In this document: positions 25,195 through 38,222 of the stretch, in pieces | Layout of the letters: every line of letters begins with the position of its first letter | How positions within the stretch are numbered: position 1 is the first letter of the stretch | Assembly (NCBI GenBank): GCA_037179335.1 | Contig: JAKZHN010000002.1 | Location: 1,178,001 to 1,242,000 of the forward strand | Origin: Cyclaneusma minus | Lineage: Eukaryota > Ascomycota > Leotiomycetes > Marthamycetales > Marthamycetaceae | Reading direction: 5' to 3' | DNA: 64,000 nt | Notes under the pieces: model-generated | Seen by the model: the letters and a program-made list of their open reading frames with translations, nothing else | Told to the model about the DNA's origin: nothing | The model's database searches: none | Position numbers and translations under genes: made by a program

Positions 25195-27000
25195 TTAATT
25201 AATATGTTTTTACCAAAACACAGGTTAGCAAGGATATTAAAAAAGTTAAAATGCTATTTTTAAAAGGCCAATATATAATGGGATCTTTTAGCCTTGCGGA
25301 AACCGCCTTTAGCTGGATTGGATTTTTAATTTAATAATTTAAAATGCTTTAGCGAATGCTTTGCAAATTTGAAAACTAAAAGGACGGTGCCAATAATAAT
25401 GCCTATGCTTTATAATTTAATTATGCTTTAAAAACTGGCTTAATTATATTTTAGCAAATGTTTTAAAAGCTTATTCGATTATGCTTTAAAAATTCGATAA
25501 ATTAAATTATTATTAAAAATTAAATACAAAAATAATAAAACCAATTATAATTCAAGACGCTTTAGCGGACGCTTTGACGATTTTTAAAATTAAGTTTTTT
25601 TATAATTTAATTGCATTTTATTACGCAATTTAATTAAGCTATAATAATTAAAATTTTTAATATTTTTTATTTTAAATAATTTATTTTGCCTTTAAATTTT
25701 CCAATTATTTATATACCCTTTTTCGAATCGCCAGTTTTTAAAAAGTATTTAATTTTTATATCGAATCGTTATTTATTAATTAGCAAATTCGAATTTTATT
25801 AATTTAATAATTATAAATACTAATATTAATTAAAACTATATTTATAAATATTATTTTAATGAAAATTAATTTTTTCAATAATTTATAATTACCGGATTAA
25901 TTTAAAATAATGCGGGAGATTTTAAAAACCCTAATAATTTATTATTTTATTTAATTTTATATTATTATATAAATTTTATAGATTTTAAAGCAAGGCTGCA
26001 ATATTTTAAAAGATATTGCTATTTCCGCTCTTTATCGCTATTTTTTGCTTTAAAAATATAAAAAAATCATTATAATAATGCCCAAGTTTTGCAGCTTAAT
26101 TTCCTTATTTTCTATTGATTTCCTGGCTTTTGCTGCATTTTTTAATATAATAATAAATTTAACTTTTTAAATTTTTAATTAAGAATTTTATATTTTTAGC
26201 CAATTTTTGCCCAAATTCTTTTTAGATTAAATAATTGTTTATTTATTAACTTTTTTATCATATTATTAGCCAATTTAATTTCCAATTTTTTAATTGCTAA
26301 TATAATTTTTTTTAAAATTAAAATATTTTTTATATTAATAAAAATAAAATTGCTATTATTGCCGCTTATTATTTTAATAAAATATTTGATATTATTGGCA
26401 AGATTTTTTAAAGCTACCGCTATTTTGCAAAAGGCAAAAGATTTTTAAAATATAATTTAGCGGATATTTTTATTAATATTAAGGCCGTGCTTAATTTTTT
26501 TATTTTTTATAAATATAGAAAATATAAGGAAAGCCAGTTTAATAATGCTGTTTTTTGGTATTAATTTAAATTTAATTTTAATGCTTGAAAATAATTTAAT
26601 TGCATTAAGATTTATAATGCTATTTATAAAATAATAAAATAGCTTTTGCAAATTAATAGTATTTATATTTTTTAAGGCTATATTTATTAAGATTTTAAAG
26701 CTATTTATATTAAAAATAAATAATATAAATAAATTGCAAAAAAAAAATTGCTTTTAGGCTATTATTTATAAAAATAAGTTTTTTATTATATAATAAATAT
26801 TTTTTAACCTTCCTGCCAACCAGCAATAACCTTTTGCCAGCTTTTTCCTAGCTAGTGCAATTTTAGTTTTTGCAGTTTTTTTTGCCCAATTTAATATTAA
26901 TAAATCCAATTCTAATTATTTAAGCTTTAATTTTTAATTTTTTTTATTTAATAGCCTCTAAAATAATTTAATTAATTTATTAAACTACTGTTATAGCCGA
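25195..27000. other. Copia interior, unassigned
   Basis: AT-rich, between the 5' LTR and the Gag relic. A 64-codon minus-strand frame (26457-26651) is the longest, with no recognisable match. It could be an untranslated leader or a further small insertion. Confidence 0.5.
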
Positions 27001-27199
27001 TTTAATAATAATATATTTATATTTGCTTATAATACTTTTATTAATATTTAAATTTCCAAAAAATTTGCAAATTTAATAAAAGCTTATATAAATAATAAAA
27101 ATAAATATAGAAAAAAAATGTTTAATATTTTAAATATTAAGCTATAAAATTTTTATAATTTTTACGCTAAAATTGGTTTGGAAATAAAGGATTATATTA

Positions 27200-27680
27200 A
27201 GGTATTTTTAATTATATTAAAAAATAAGGCTAAGAATTTTTATTATAATAAAATTGCTGGCAAAAATTATTTAATTAAAAAAATAATTAAGAAAATTTAT
27301 AAGCGTTTTAAAAATTAAGCTAATTATTAGAAATATTTAATTATATAATATATTATTAATTTTAAATCCATTTTAAATAAAATAGCTAAATTTAAACAAA
27401 TAAAGCTTAAATGCTTAAAAAATTTATTTAATAAATTATATTTTATGTAATAAGGCCTTGATATTATTTATAAAATTCGCAAGCTTAATTTATAGAATAA
27501 ATTAATTAATATTATTATAAGTGTTAAAAAATACCAATATATTTTAATAAAGCCAATTAATATTTATAAAGATTTTTATATTGATTTTTGCAATTTAGTT
27601 TTAATTTATATAAAGCTTAAAAAAGCTTTTAAAATCGAGCAATTTATAATTAATTAATGTTTTAGCAATTGCAAATATAG
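27200..27680 (+). pseudogene. Copia Gag relic
   Basis: Contains FYYNKIAGKNY and, about 60 codons later, a Leu-rich 'LFxKL' segment followed by 'CSNxDLR'-like and Asn/Arg-rich parts, in the order seen in fungal Ty1/copia Gag polyproteins. Interrupted by several stops at former CAA/CAG/TGG codons. Confidence 0.7.
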
Positions 27681-30600
27681 TTAAAATTATAATTTTGATT
27701 AAAATTATTAAAATTAATTAATCGGTTAGCTTTCCGGTTTCCATTAATTATTTTCTGATTTATTAAATTGCCGGTATTTTATTTATAGCAAGCCAAATTA
27801 TTAATTAATTAATTATCTTTTTTTTAAATAATAAAATTAATATTGGAAATAAAATAATATTTATTGCTTTTAGGGCAAAAATTATATAAATGCTATATTT
27901 TATATTTTCTTAATTAAATATAAAAGTAATTTGCAAATTTAGCCAAATAATAATAAAACAATCTATTTTTTTTTAATATAAAGCAAATAATGCAAAATAT
28001 TGGCTTTAAAAATAATTTTAAATTTAAATTTTCTAATTTAGATTTAAAATAACTATATAATAAAAATTTTGTAAAATTTAACCAAATATTAGCTAATTTA
28101 AATTTTGGCTATAAGTTTGCAATATATATATATATATATTTTGTTCTTTTTATTGCTTTTATAATTAAATATAATAAAATTAATAGTTTAAAAATTCTTT
28201 AAATGCTTTATAATTAATTAGCCTTTTATATTGCCATTGCTATTAATTTGTATAATGTTTCCTTTTATTATAATTTTTGAATTAAAATAAATAAAAATTT
28301 TATTTTTATAAATTATTATTTATTTATAAAATTTTAGGAAATTATATTAAATAATAATATTGCTAATATATTTATTATTAATATTTTTCAATTTCTAGCT
28401 TTTTAGCAATTATTTAATTTAATGCTTAATATTGCCCAAAATAAATATAAAATTAAATTTAGCAAAAGAAATAAAATTATTATTGGTATAGTATATATTT
28501 TTATTTTATTTAATATTATTAAGTTTTATATTATTTTTATAAATATATTTTTTTTTTATATATTAATAATATAAATCGTTTAAATATTTATTTTAATAAT
28601 TTTTTAAATATTTTTTATTAAGCCAAGCTTATTATATTAATTATTTAAAAATAAAATTATTTATAGCTTTATTTTAATTTCGAAAATTATATAATAAAAA
28701 TCAATTCGATTTATAGCTTTTTAATTAAAAAAAAGCTTAAATAATTATATTATTAATTTAAATATCCAATTATTAAAAAGCTTTAAAAAATCCTTTTTTT
28801 ATTTTATTATGCCTTTAATAAATATATATTAAAAAAGATTAATAAGTTTTACTATTAATATTAAATCTATTTAAAAATCCCTAGCAATTTTTTTTTTGTA
28901 AAACATTTTAATTTAATATAAAAATTTTAGTTAATTTGATTTAAATTAATAAACGGAAAATGATTTATATTATTAATATAGCTATTATTTTTTAAGCAGC
29001 CCAATTTATTAAATTAAATAATATTAAAAATATTTAAAAAGCTATTTAGCTATATTAGATTAATATTTATCTTGGTTTATTTAATTGTATAATTTATAAT
29101 ATAAAAAGTAAATTCCATAATAAAAAAATAAAAACAAATACTGGCTTATATAAAATCAAGGTTTTTCCAATACCAATTAAAGCTTATAATAATATTGGCA
29201 AAAATAAATAATATTATACTATTCTTTATTAATTTTATAAAATAATTTGCAAAAAAAAAAAAATTATTTTGCCCAAAAAATCAATTTTGCAAATAATTAT
29301 TAAATTAATTAATAATATAATTAATTTTAATAATTTGGTGCCTATTTTATTAATATTTAATATATATTTTTATATAGTTTAAAATTTAATATTATTATTT
29401 ACTATATTTAAATAGGCCAAAGCTATCTATAAAGCTATAAAGCAAATTAAGAAAAAATACGCCAAACGCATTATTTTTAATATATTAGCTATAAAAAACG
29501 GCTTTAATACTACATTAACTTTGGATTTTCCTTTTTAATTAAAAATTATAATATATTAGAAATATATTAAATACTGTACCGGTCCTTATATTATAATTTT
29601 TTAAAAAAATAAAAATTATATACTAAATATATTATAAAAAATAAAATTTTTAAAATAACTATTATTAGGCCTTATTATAATAAGAAAAAAAAATTATAAA
29701 ATAAATTTAATAATTTAAATTATAATCAGCTATTTTTAAAATTATCTTTAGTATTTTTTTCAGCTTTAAATTAAATATTAAAATTTGCGCAATAAATTAA
29801 AACCCATTTTATACCCAAAAACAATTCAATTTTTGCCCCGCTAGCAAAGTCCCCAAAAGCGCCGCCCAAAATCCTAAAATTACTATTAAAAAAAGCCGCC
29901 AGAAAAATTTAAATCAAAGCTAATTTTATCGGCTTTAAAAAATAATAATTTTTATTTAAAAATACCATTTTTTTTTCTACCAAAAAAAAATAAAATTATC
30001 CAAAAAATAGCAAAAACCGCAAAATTAAAAAATATTATATTTATAATAATTCAAATGCTTATATTATTTAATTCAAATATTTTAAAACTTATATAATAAA
30101 TATTAAAAATATAAAGCCTTTCTTTTTGCAAAAAAAACTTTTAATTTCAAGTTAATAATCAAGCTTTATAAATAAAAATAAATTATAATTTTTGGCAAAT
30201 TATTTAAATAATCCAATATAGCTAAAATTAAAAATTTTTAAGCTTTTGGTATTTTTAAATTTAAAATATATAATTTAAAAATTTATAATAAATTTTCAAA
30301 ATTTAATGCCCAAATGGTCTATAAAATCAAAAATAAAATAATTAAATATTCTTATAAAAAATTAAAACTAATAATTTAAAATTATAATAATGCTGGTAAA
30401 AAGGATATTTTAACGCAATTTCCAATAATTTAATAAATTAGCCAATAATTAATTATAGCTTTGGCTTTTTATTTTCGAAAATTACAAAAAAGCTTTATTT
30501 TCGGAATATTATTTAAATTTACCTATATTTCTATTTTTAATTTTAAAAAATAATTCTATATAAATTATTTAAAAATATTAAATATCTTTATTTTTCAAAA

Positions 30601-31019
30601 GTTATTATAAAAATTTTAAAGCCTTTATATAATATAGCAAAATCCAATCTATATTAATAGATTATTTATTTTAATTATTATAAAAATAAACTATTTATAA
30701 AAATATTTATATTTAATTTCTGCTTTATAATTATAAATTTCCAAAATTATTTTTTATTATTGATATACAAATAAATAATATTTTAATTTTAGCAAATAAT
30801 AAATAATTTAAATTGGAAAAATAAAAGCTAAAATTGGCTTTTTTTAAAACTAAGCCAAAATAATATTTTAATAATAAATCCTTTATTTTTAATAGCTATA
30901 TTTTAATTTAATTTAACGGTTACCGGATTTTTATAATTTAAAAGAAATAGGGCAAAAGCTTTAAATTAATCAATTTTAAAGCCTTTATATCCAATATATT
31001 ATAGCAATATATTAAGCAA

Positions 31020-31440
31020 AAAGCTAAAAAAGCCTATCTAGCTATTAATTCCCAGCCCAAAATATTTTAGAAGTTTTTTATAATAGTTTAATATTAATTT
31101 TTAATTAAAGCAAATATTAAGGCTTTTAATAAGCAAATTAATTAATATATAAAAAATATTAATTAAGGCTTTACCTATTTACCAATTAATTTTATTATTA
31201 TAAAATTTTATATATTTATAAATAAATTATCTACCAATAATAAAAAAATTTTCTTTTAGCTAGAATATATTATTATATTGATTAATAAAAAAATAAAAAA
31301 ATAGAATTATATATTTAATTTTAAAAGCAATTTTCTTTATTAATTATTTATTAAAAGCAGAAAAATTACCAGATTCGTTTTTTCAAGCGAGCCTTTTATT
31401 ATAATTTAAAAAATGGATATTGGAATTATTATATTTACTA
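31020..31440 (+). pseudogene. Copia Pol C-terminal (RT/RNase H) relic
   Basis: The reading INxGFTYLPIN....FYIFINKLSTNN....SRKITRFVFSSE follows the Copia pattern '(R)GL.F.PL....L..FVDASFANN....SRKVTRSVLASE'. It lies about 450 bp before the 3' LTR, as expected. Confidence 0.72.
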
Positions 31441-31888
31441 TTTTTTAGCTAATAATGATTTTTTTTTGGTAAATTCCTATTATTATTTATATAAATTTTT
31501 ATTTTTTTTATAATATATTAATTAAATTAGGCACTATAATTAAAAAAAGGCTAATAATTAATATTTTTTATTTTTGCCAAAGCTATAAATAATAAAAGCT
31601 GCAAAAAATCCAATAAATTAATGGCAAAAATAATCCTGTAAATGCTATAATAAAAATAAATCCGAGTCGAATCTTGGAAACATTTATAAATTATAATAGC
31701 TTAATAATTTAAATGGAAAAATAAATAAATCGCTTTAAAGGTTTCCTAATTACGAAAGATATTAATTTAACCAATTTAAAAGGCAAGGGATTTAATAATT
31801 TTATATATTTGAATTAAGGGATTTACGGGCCTGGTTTTTGGCCCGCAATTATATTTATAGTGTTTTTCGTCTTTTAAAAAATTGCCAA

Positions 31889-32102
31889 TATTGCGATTAT
31901 TATAGCTATAGCTATAGCTATAGCTTTAGCCATTGTAAATAGCTTAGAATAGCTTAGCTTAGCTTAATTAGCGGAGGAAAAAAGGTATAGCTTTAATACC
32001 ATTGAGCTATTGTTTCCTTCCTCCTTTAGATTTAATACAACGCTTACGATTGGATATATCCACCTTTTGGCGTGTGAGCTACCTACCCTGGTGATCCCAA
32101 CA
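31889..32102 (+). repeat. 3' LTR of nested Copia
   Basis: 214 bp. Its last 70 bp are visibly less RIP-mutated than the 5' LTR and preserve the CCCAACA end. Confidence 0.88.
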
Positions 32103-32599
32103 AATTCCTTTAACATTATTATATATACCGTAGTGTTCGATATTTTAATTAAAAATAAGAAATTTATCGCGTCGAATATATATATATTCTTCTCCGTAAA
32201 TTTTTAAAAAATCGTATGGATTAATTTTAATTCCCGATTCTGCTTTTTTTTAGGTTTCGAATAGCGTTAGCGGCTTATTATTATCGTCGCCGCGCGGATT
32301 TTTTTTAAGCCGGCGCCCTTTAAATTATAATTATTTTTATAATAACCGCTTATAAAATCGATTTTATCCGTTAGTTAATTTATCCGCGGGTTATATTCGC
32401 GTAATTATAAAAACCCGAGGATTAGCGGCGTAAATTCGTTTAATTTAATAACGAATATTATTAACTTTTCGCTATAGCCGCCGATTTTATAATCGAATAA
32501 TATATAATACGTAATTTTCCTTATCAATACGCCGTCCGCTAATTTTAATATTTTTGGCTTTGGTATTAATATTTACGGCAATTTTAGGGTTATTATTAA

Positions 32600-34200
32600 T
32601 TTCTCGTTTATAAACCTTATCGCCGAGCACCCGCTATTTATTAAGCCCTCGATTAATGCTTAATCGTTAACCATGCCCGATACTTTTAACGAATTCGATA
32701 ACCCCGGTCCCGTTATTCGCAATATTAATTCGTCGCTCGTGTATAATATTTTAATATATAAATTAATATTAAAGCCCGATTGCGCAATAAGGTCCGGTAG
32801 GTTTTATTCCCTTTTAGGGCGATATTTTTAGAAAGTAATTATTTTAAAATCGCTTATAAATTATAATCCGTTTCCGTCGCCGTACCTTTTTCCTTTTTTG
32901 CTTCCGTATTTAAGGTTTTATTTAATATCTTTTGCAATTTCTCCTTTTCTTTATATATCGGCCTTTTTAATCCCGTTTATTATTATTAAGCCGCGTATCC
33001 CATTTATTGCGGCATTATATATTTAATTTACTGGACCGGCAAATTAATTAATAATTGCCTTTATAGGTTATAGCCCGGGGGCAATTGCGGCGGCGGTAGG
33101 GCGTTTAATAGCGGTGCTTAATATGGATTATATTAGGGGTTAATAGGCGATTATTATTAGGTTTCGTTTTTTCCCTTTTAATTTTGGGATCGCTTGGTCG
33201 TTTTTGGTTTTTTATTATAATCGTTAGCTTTATAACCCGGCTATCTATATTCGAAATAAAATTTATTATTTAATCGGTATTTAATTATATAATCGGGCAA
33301 TCCGTTAGCGCGTAAGGCTTTTAATTAAAGCGAATCGATATTTATTAAATCCTTATTATCGTCGGGTATTGCTAGGTTTAGATTGAATTCCTGGTATTAA
33401 GCTATATCTCTATACCCGGTATTTTTTGCTTAATTAAATAACGGCTTTTAATTAATCTTTTTATAAGTTTATATAGCTTTATTATTTTTTATATTGGTAG
33501 TTAATTAATTAAATTTTTTAATTTACGTTTTAATATTATCCTTCCTTAATAGGTCCGTTATTTTTATAAACGCTTTCTATATATTGCCGTTTATATATTT
33601 TTTTAATTTCGTTATTTATTATCGAGCGGTATACCCGCATTTCTTTATAATAATTATAATCTTTTATAGGAAATTTGGTTAAATACGGTTTCTTTATTAT
33701 AAGGTTAATAATTTCCGTTCCGTATACGCCGATACGTCGGTAACGATATACGTATTATTTAAGGTATTTATAAAAGCTTTATAAAATTCCTATTCTTATT
33801 TAATCGGGTTTAAGGAATTTTTTAATACTTTCGAAAGTCCGTCGCGGACTTTTATTAATGCTTTCCCGGATATATTATTATACGTTTTAACGATCTTCTT
33901 CGTATCGGTTTTATAATATTTTTGATATTCGATAATCCGGAGCTTTATTTAGGTTTTAAAGTTTTCGTATTGGTTTTATCGTACGTAAATATCTTTTTCG
34001 GAGCCGTCGAATTTATCGAAACCCGTGCGGGGTAATGCTCGTATTTTAATATCCCCTCCTCCTTTCGTAATTTTAGCCGCAGCTTCCTCGGCGATTCGGA
34101 ATTTAATTTCGAATAATATAATTTTCGCGTTTTTAAATTTTACTTCCTTATCGAACGTTACGTAAGCGGCGTATAATTCGTCTCGTCTTTTCTTCAATTA
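32600..34200 (-). pseudogene. Gypsy Gag and protease relic
   Basis: A 73-codon open frame at 33976-34197 (MKKRRDELYAAYVTFDKEV...) is Lys/Glu/Ala-rich and Gag-like. About 32610-32660 reads ALIEGLINSGCSA, which matches the retropepsin 'LIDSGCSA' motif with the catalytic Asp changed to Asn. It is the 5' half of the outer element, cut from its RT by the Copia insertion. Confidence 0.65.
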
Positions 34201-35020
34201 ATTATAATTAATTTAAAGGTTTTATTTAAGCTTAATAATACGTACGATTTCCGCGTTTTTCTAGGTATAGAGTTAAAGGTCGGCCGCGATAGCTATGTTT
34301 AGCTTTTATAATAATTAGGTTAGCTCCCTTTAAGCTTGCGGTAATAAATCCGTTATGCCCCGATTTTCGAAGATCGCGATAACCGTATCGATTCCGTTAT
34401 TTACGCTATTTAATTTAAGGAATTTCGCTAGGTCCGGAAATAATTATTCTAAATTCGATATAATATAGGTACCGATTTATAAATTCTTAATTTTTTTATT
34501 CGTTATAATATTTTTTATTATTTAAAAATTTATTTCGTTTATATTTAATATCGTTTCGTATAAAAAGGTCGGTATTTCGTAAGGTTTTCGGTATAGGGTT
34601 TTATTTAGTATAATTTATCGGGTATATGTATATATAATTAGTTATCGTTTATTAACGGAATTTGTTTATCCGGTAATATTTTAGCGCTTTTCTTAGAAAT
34701 CTTCGTATTTTAACGGTATAGCGCGTACGCCGTAAATCTTCGGATTTTTTAAATTCGTTTAATATAATCCGCGGATTCGTTATTTATCGGTAAGAAATTC
34801 CGGCCCGGCAATTCCTCGCTTATAAGCGGAAATTATATATCCGTAGATATTCCAGCTCTTAAAATCTTCGTCCGTAAATGGTATAGCGTCCTCGCCGTAT
34901 ATTTGGACCTATAGGCTCGTTATACGTATATAGCATGGCGCGTACGCCGGAGATTTAAGCTTATAGATCTTTTGTATTCGTACGGTATGGAAAAAAGTTG
35001 CATATAATAGTAGGATTAAT

Positions 35021-35200
35021 TATAACGGCGGCGATAATAAGGGTTAGAATGGTAATAATCTTACGAATAGTACGGAAACTAGCTATTAGCTAGAGGCTCG
35101 TAATGACCAGGTACGGGGCTATGCTTTTAACCCTAACCCTGAAGGACTACTGTAATGTGGTTACCTGAAGAGTGTAGGGCAGAGGGCCAGCGCCGTGACA
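35021..35200 (-). repeat. 5' LTR of the outer Gypsy element, at the edge of the gene island
   Basis: 180 bp. The first ~80 bp are RIP-mutated, the last ~95 bp (from about 35105) keep normal C and G content and a clean GCCGTGACA end. The RIP boundary therefore falls within this LTR. Confidence 0.9.
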
Positions 35201-35232
35201 CAAAGCTTCTAATATAATATCGATACGGCCAG

Positions 35233-35480
35233 TTCGGCGCGCAGTCTACTTGGGCGGATAAGAAGGGCTCTCCCAAGCTGGACAACAAGTGCATGGTCGA
35301 GGGCTGCAAGCACCGCCGTGCTGTTATAAAGACATGAAGACCTTCTCCAAGTTCTGCCTGAATCACACGTGCCGCAGCGCTGGCGGAGGATATAGGCGTA
35401 GCGGGCGGTTCTGCCAGTGTCCAAAGTACCCCAAGGAGAGTCGATGCACTTGTTGCATCGTGGCGGGCAGGAAGGAGTAG
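35233..35480 (+). pseudogene. Truncated Cys-rich gene remnant cut by the LTR insertion
   Basis: Frame 1 from 35233 reads FGAQSTWADKKGSPKLDNKC.. up to CMVEGCKHR. A frame change near 35318 continues as YKDMKTFSKFCLNHTC, then a Gly/Arg-rich linker and FCQCPKYPKESRCTCC before a stop at 35478. Regular Cys spacing across the shift shows one former protein. The 5' side ends where the Gypsy LTR begins, and no start codon is available for the whole. I do not recognise the family. It could instead be two exons without a good splice pair, but truncation by the transposon is the simpler reading. Confidence 0.5.
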
Positions 35481-36062
35481 GTATTCTTGTGTTACATCAG
35501 AGATTTCAAGATGCTATGAGTCGGTCCAAGTCAAAGGAAGGGAAGGCAACGTCAAGGCCACAGAGAACAACGGCCTGTGCATCTGCAAAGTCGGGACGAA
35601 TATTGGATGTGTATGAGCAACCCATGGCAGGAATCGGGAGCCTATGGAAGGACGAGGACTTAGAGAAGCACACATGAGCTCGATACGAAATTACTAGTAC
35701 CTAGGTGGCCAAAATGAAATACATGCCTAGGCAGTTGGCCTAGGCGGCTACTTAAGTAGGGCAATGAGTGGAATTCGGGGGTGTCCCCAAATAATAGTGA
35801 CTCCCCCAATAATGTCCACTGCACTGCACTCAGTGACCCAGCTTTGAACCTCATCAGTCTCCATGTTTGAGTACTTTCTATGACTAGCTCCTTACTGTAC
35901 GCCATATGTCGCCAGCATACAGTCAGATCAGCCAGGCTCCGCCATCTCCCCTCGCCAGTATTGCTCTCCTATGGCCCCTCCTTCAATATCCAGAAGCATC
36001 TGGGGTGGGGCCGATTTCTATCATTTCTATTATCACACTAAATAGGGAAAAAGAATCCCTCT
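35481..36062. other. Intergenic, no gene supported
   Basis: Normal base composition. Small frames on both strands overlap and have no family features. Contains palindromes TACCTAGGT (35698-35706), GCCTAGGC-type words and CTACTTAAGTAG (35748-35759). Includes the MFS gene's 3' flank. Confidence 0.6.
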
Positions 36063-38222
36063 CTAGCTTCTAGTCTTGTAGTTCTTCATTCCCCACGCGC
36101 AGACGAATGTCGCTACGGAAGCGCCGGTCGAGAGATAAAAGACTTGATCGACGGACGCAGCGTAGGCATGCAGGATGCCTGGAAGCTGCGCCGAACTGAC
36201 CAGCTCTCGAAATGCCGTTGCCCCGGCATTGACAACTTGAGCGGCGTCCACTGTCGGCGCGTACTTGGCCAAGCCGGTCAAAAGACCGTCCTCAAAGATG
36301 ATATCCGCGATGGTGAGGAAGAGCGAGCCGCCGAATGTTTGCGTGAATATCACCAGCGACATGCCGATTGGTATCTGCGATGCTGGGAGGGCTTGTTGGA
36401 TAACGATGATTGGCTGTGATTGCGGAAGAGCAGATTGTGTCAGTGTCTGTATTTCCCGGGGCATCCATCATTGTTGCGGTGCTGGATGAGACTGAGGGCA
36501 GCCCTTTCTGAGCTGTCATGATTGTTCGCACTCACCGTTTGCATACCACAGCCTCGACCCAGTCCTGCCACGAATTGAAACATGACCCATTTTGCAACTG
36601 AGGCATGCACTGACAGGGTCGACATCAGCCCGGCACCGGTGGCAGTGATGACGGCGCTGGCCAACGCCCACGGCAAAAAACTCCCCGTTTTCCCGACTTC
36701 ACGGTCTCATTAGTGAAACTACTCTCTTTGTAAAAGGGCAGGTAGTGTAGGACCCGCGACTCACTGATCACTCCGGATGTAATGGCCATGACAATCTGAG
36801 GGCCGATGCCCGCAAGCATATAAACACCGCTTAACAAAGCCGAAACGCCCTTGACCGCCTGGAAGTAAATAGGCACGTAGTAGGAGAAGCACAACATGGC
36901 ACCCGAGAAGAAGCCGAGGAACAACGATGAAGTCCACACCTGGCGCTTGCGCATGACCACGGGGGGAATCATGGCCATGTCGCCGACATGGAGCTCCCAG
37001 CATATAAACACAGCAAGAGCGACGACTCCGCCACAGAACAAGCCTATGACAGTGGCGCTATTCCAAGCATAGTCGGATCCGCCCCACTCAAGCGCGAGCT
37101 CGATCATAATGGCAAAGCCAGCGAAGAAGACGAAACCAATCAAGTCTAGCTTTCTCAACAGAGACATGACACTAGGTCTGCTGCTGGAGCTTGCGTCGCC
37201 TCGATGGTCGGGTATGTGGATGAGAAGAAGCAGAGCTGCTGCAGCGGCGCCGATTGGAAGGTTGATGTAAAAACCTGGCCGGGGTGGCGTGTCAGTTTGG
37301 GCAGGAGCCCTCAAATGGGCGGACATAACATACACCATCGCCAACTGGCGCGTTCTGTGAGTGCGCCTCCAAATAGCGGACCGCTAATGATGCCAATTTG
37401 GCTGACTAGGACACAATCAGAAAAACATGCCATGATGTCGTCTGCCCTAGACTGGGTTTTCACTCACTGCCCATCATAGTACCAACCATAACTGTAACAC
37501 AGGAAAGCTGCGTTAGTTCGAGGCAACCTCGCGAATGTTTGAAAGTGAGGCTCAACATACGTGGTTGCTTGTCCTTCGGAGCGCTCGCGGATATGATCGT
37601 CAGAGCCCCGTTCATCAGACCAGAGCCGCCGAGACCAGCAATGCCTCGCCCAACAATGAGCGCCATAGAGGATTGGGCCGAGCCGCAGACGATAGATCCG
37701 ATTTCAAAGACGATAAGAAATGCGACGAAAGTGTACTAGATTGCAGCGTGAGAAGCGAGAATATTGGATGTACAGGGAGGGCGATTGTAAATCACCTTTG
37801 AGCTCAGCAGTGTGTACAGCCGTCCCGCGAGAGGCTGGAAGGCACAACTGGGCATCAAGACAGTCAGCGAATGAATCAAGCCCCACCTCGGCGAGAACCT
37901 TGGAACGAGATCGCTCGGGACACCAGGAGACTCAAACATACTTTGCGAGGAGAAATGCGCTGCCGTACCAGCCCACGTCGGAAAGCGAGTGGAACTCATC
38001 AGTTATCTTGGGGATGGCCGTCACAATGATGGACATATCAAGTAGCATGAGGAAAGCGACAAGGGTGACAGAGGCAAGTACAAGCCACAGTTTGATACCT
38101 GTGACGTGCTGTGGCTCGACATCGTCTGCCACGTTGAGATCCAGCGGGCGGGTTGTGTCATCGCCTGGCGTTGGCGGCGCTGTTTGGAGCTGTCCGCCGA
38201 TGTTGACGCTTTTTTCGGCCAT
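36063..38222 (-). CDS. MFS drug:H+ antiporter (DHA2, 14-helix) - cluster exporter
   Basis: Eight exons give 541 aa: 37942-38222, 37796-37847, 37561-37735, 37468-37491, 37334-37405, 36765-37274, 36536-36696, 36063-36413. All introns are GT-AG (59-122 nt) and all phases close. The start is the ATG of MAEKSVNIGG, followed by an acidic cytosolic N-terminus and TM1 (WLVLASVTLVAFLMLLD). Family marks: MLLDMSIIVTAIPKI after TM1, GWYGSAFLLANCAFQPLAGRLY (motif A region) and the antiporter motif C GPLFGGALT, then a WRWCFYINLPIG segment usual in fungal DHA14 proteins. Length is typical of 14-TM members. It lies on the same strand as the PKS and 1.1 kb downstream of it. I infer plasma-membrane export of the polyketide; the substrate cannot be read from sequence. 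Confidence 0.93.

Larger units (their letters stand above)
24981..32102 (+). mobile_element. Copia (Ty1) LTR retrotransposon nested in the Gypsy element
   Basis: Two 214-bp LTRs (24981-25194, 31889-32102) are flanked by a perfect 5-bp duplication AATTC (24976-24980 and 32103-32107) derived from the Gypsy pol. LTR ends read TATTG...CAACA, which is TGTTG...CAACA before RIP. On the + strand about 27225-27680 reads as fungal Copia Gag (AKNFYYNKIAGKNY, later a KCLKNLFNKL stretch). About 31020-31440 reads as the Pol C-terminus (KSRKITRFVFSSE, matching the 'RKVTRSVLASE' RNase H motif). The element is dead in every frame. About 2 kb between the 5' LTR and the Gag relic is unexplained. Confidence 0.88.
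20735..35200 (-). mobile_element. Gypsy (Ty3) LTR retrotransposon, minus strand, interrupted by nested Copia
   Basis: Two 180-bp LTRs bound it. The right target duplication reads CAAAG (35201-35205) and the left TAAAA (20730-20734), which is CAAAG after two RIP transitions. LTR ends are TGTAACGGCG/CGCCGTGACA. Without the 7.1-kb Copia insertion the element is about 7.3 kb. On the minus strand, in order from right to left, are a Gag-like frame (33976-34197), protease-like ALIEGLINSGCSA (about 32610-32660), a pre-RT segment with LPPYKLYDIKIELKE (about 24640-24700), RT with AYLNDVFIYS (24132-24170) and the integrase-side GRLYYKERIYIPN (about 22975-23070). A purine tract AAAAAGGG precedes the left (3') LTR. 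It has many stops and is inactive. Confidence 0.88.

Noticed and set aside
35289..35480. 63-aa Cys-rich frame as a possible small secreted protein
   Set aside because: No signal peptide, and its Cys pattern continues upstream in another frame, so it is part of a truncated gene.
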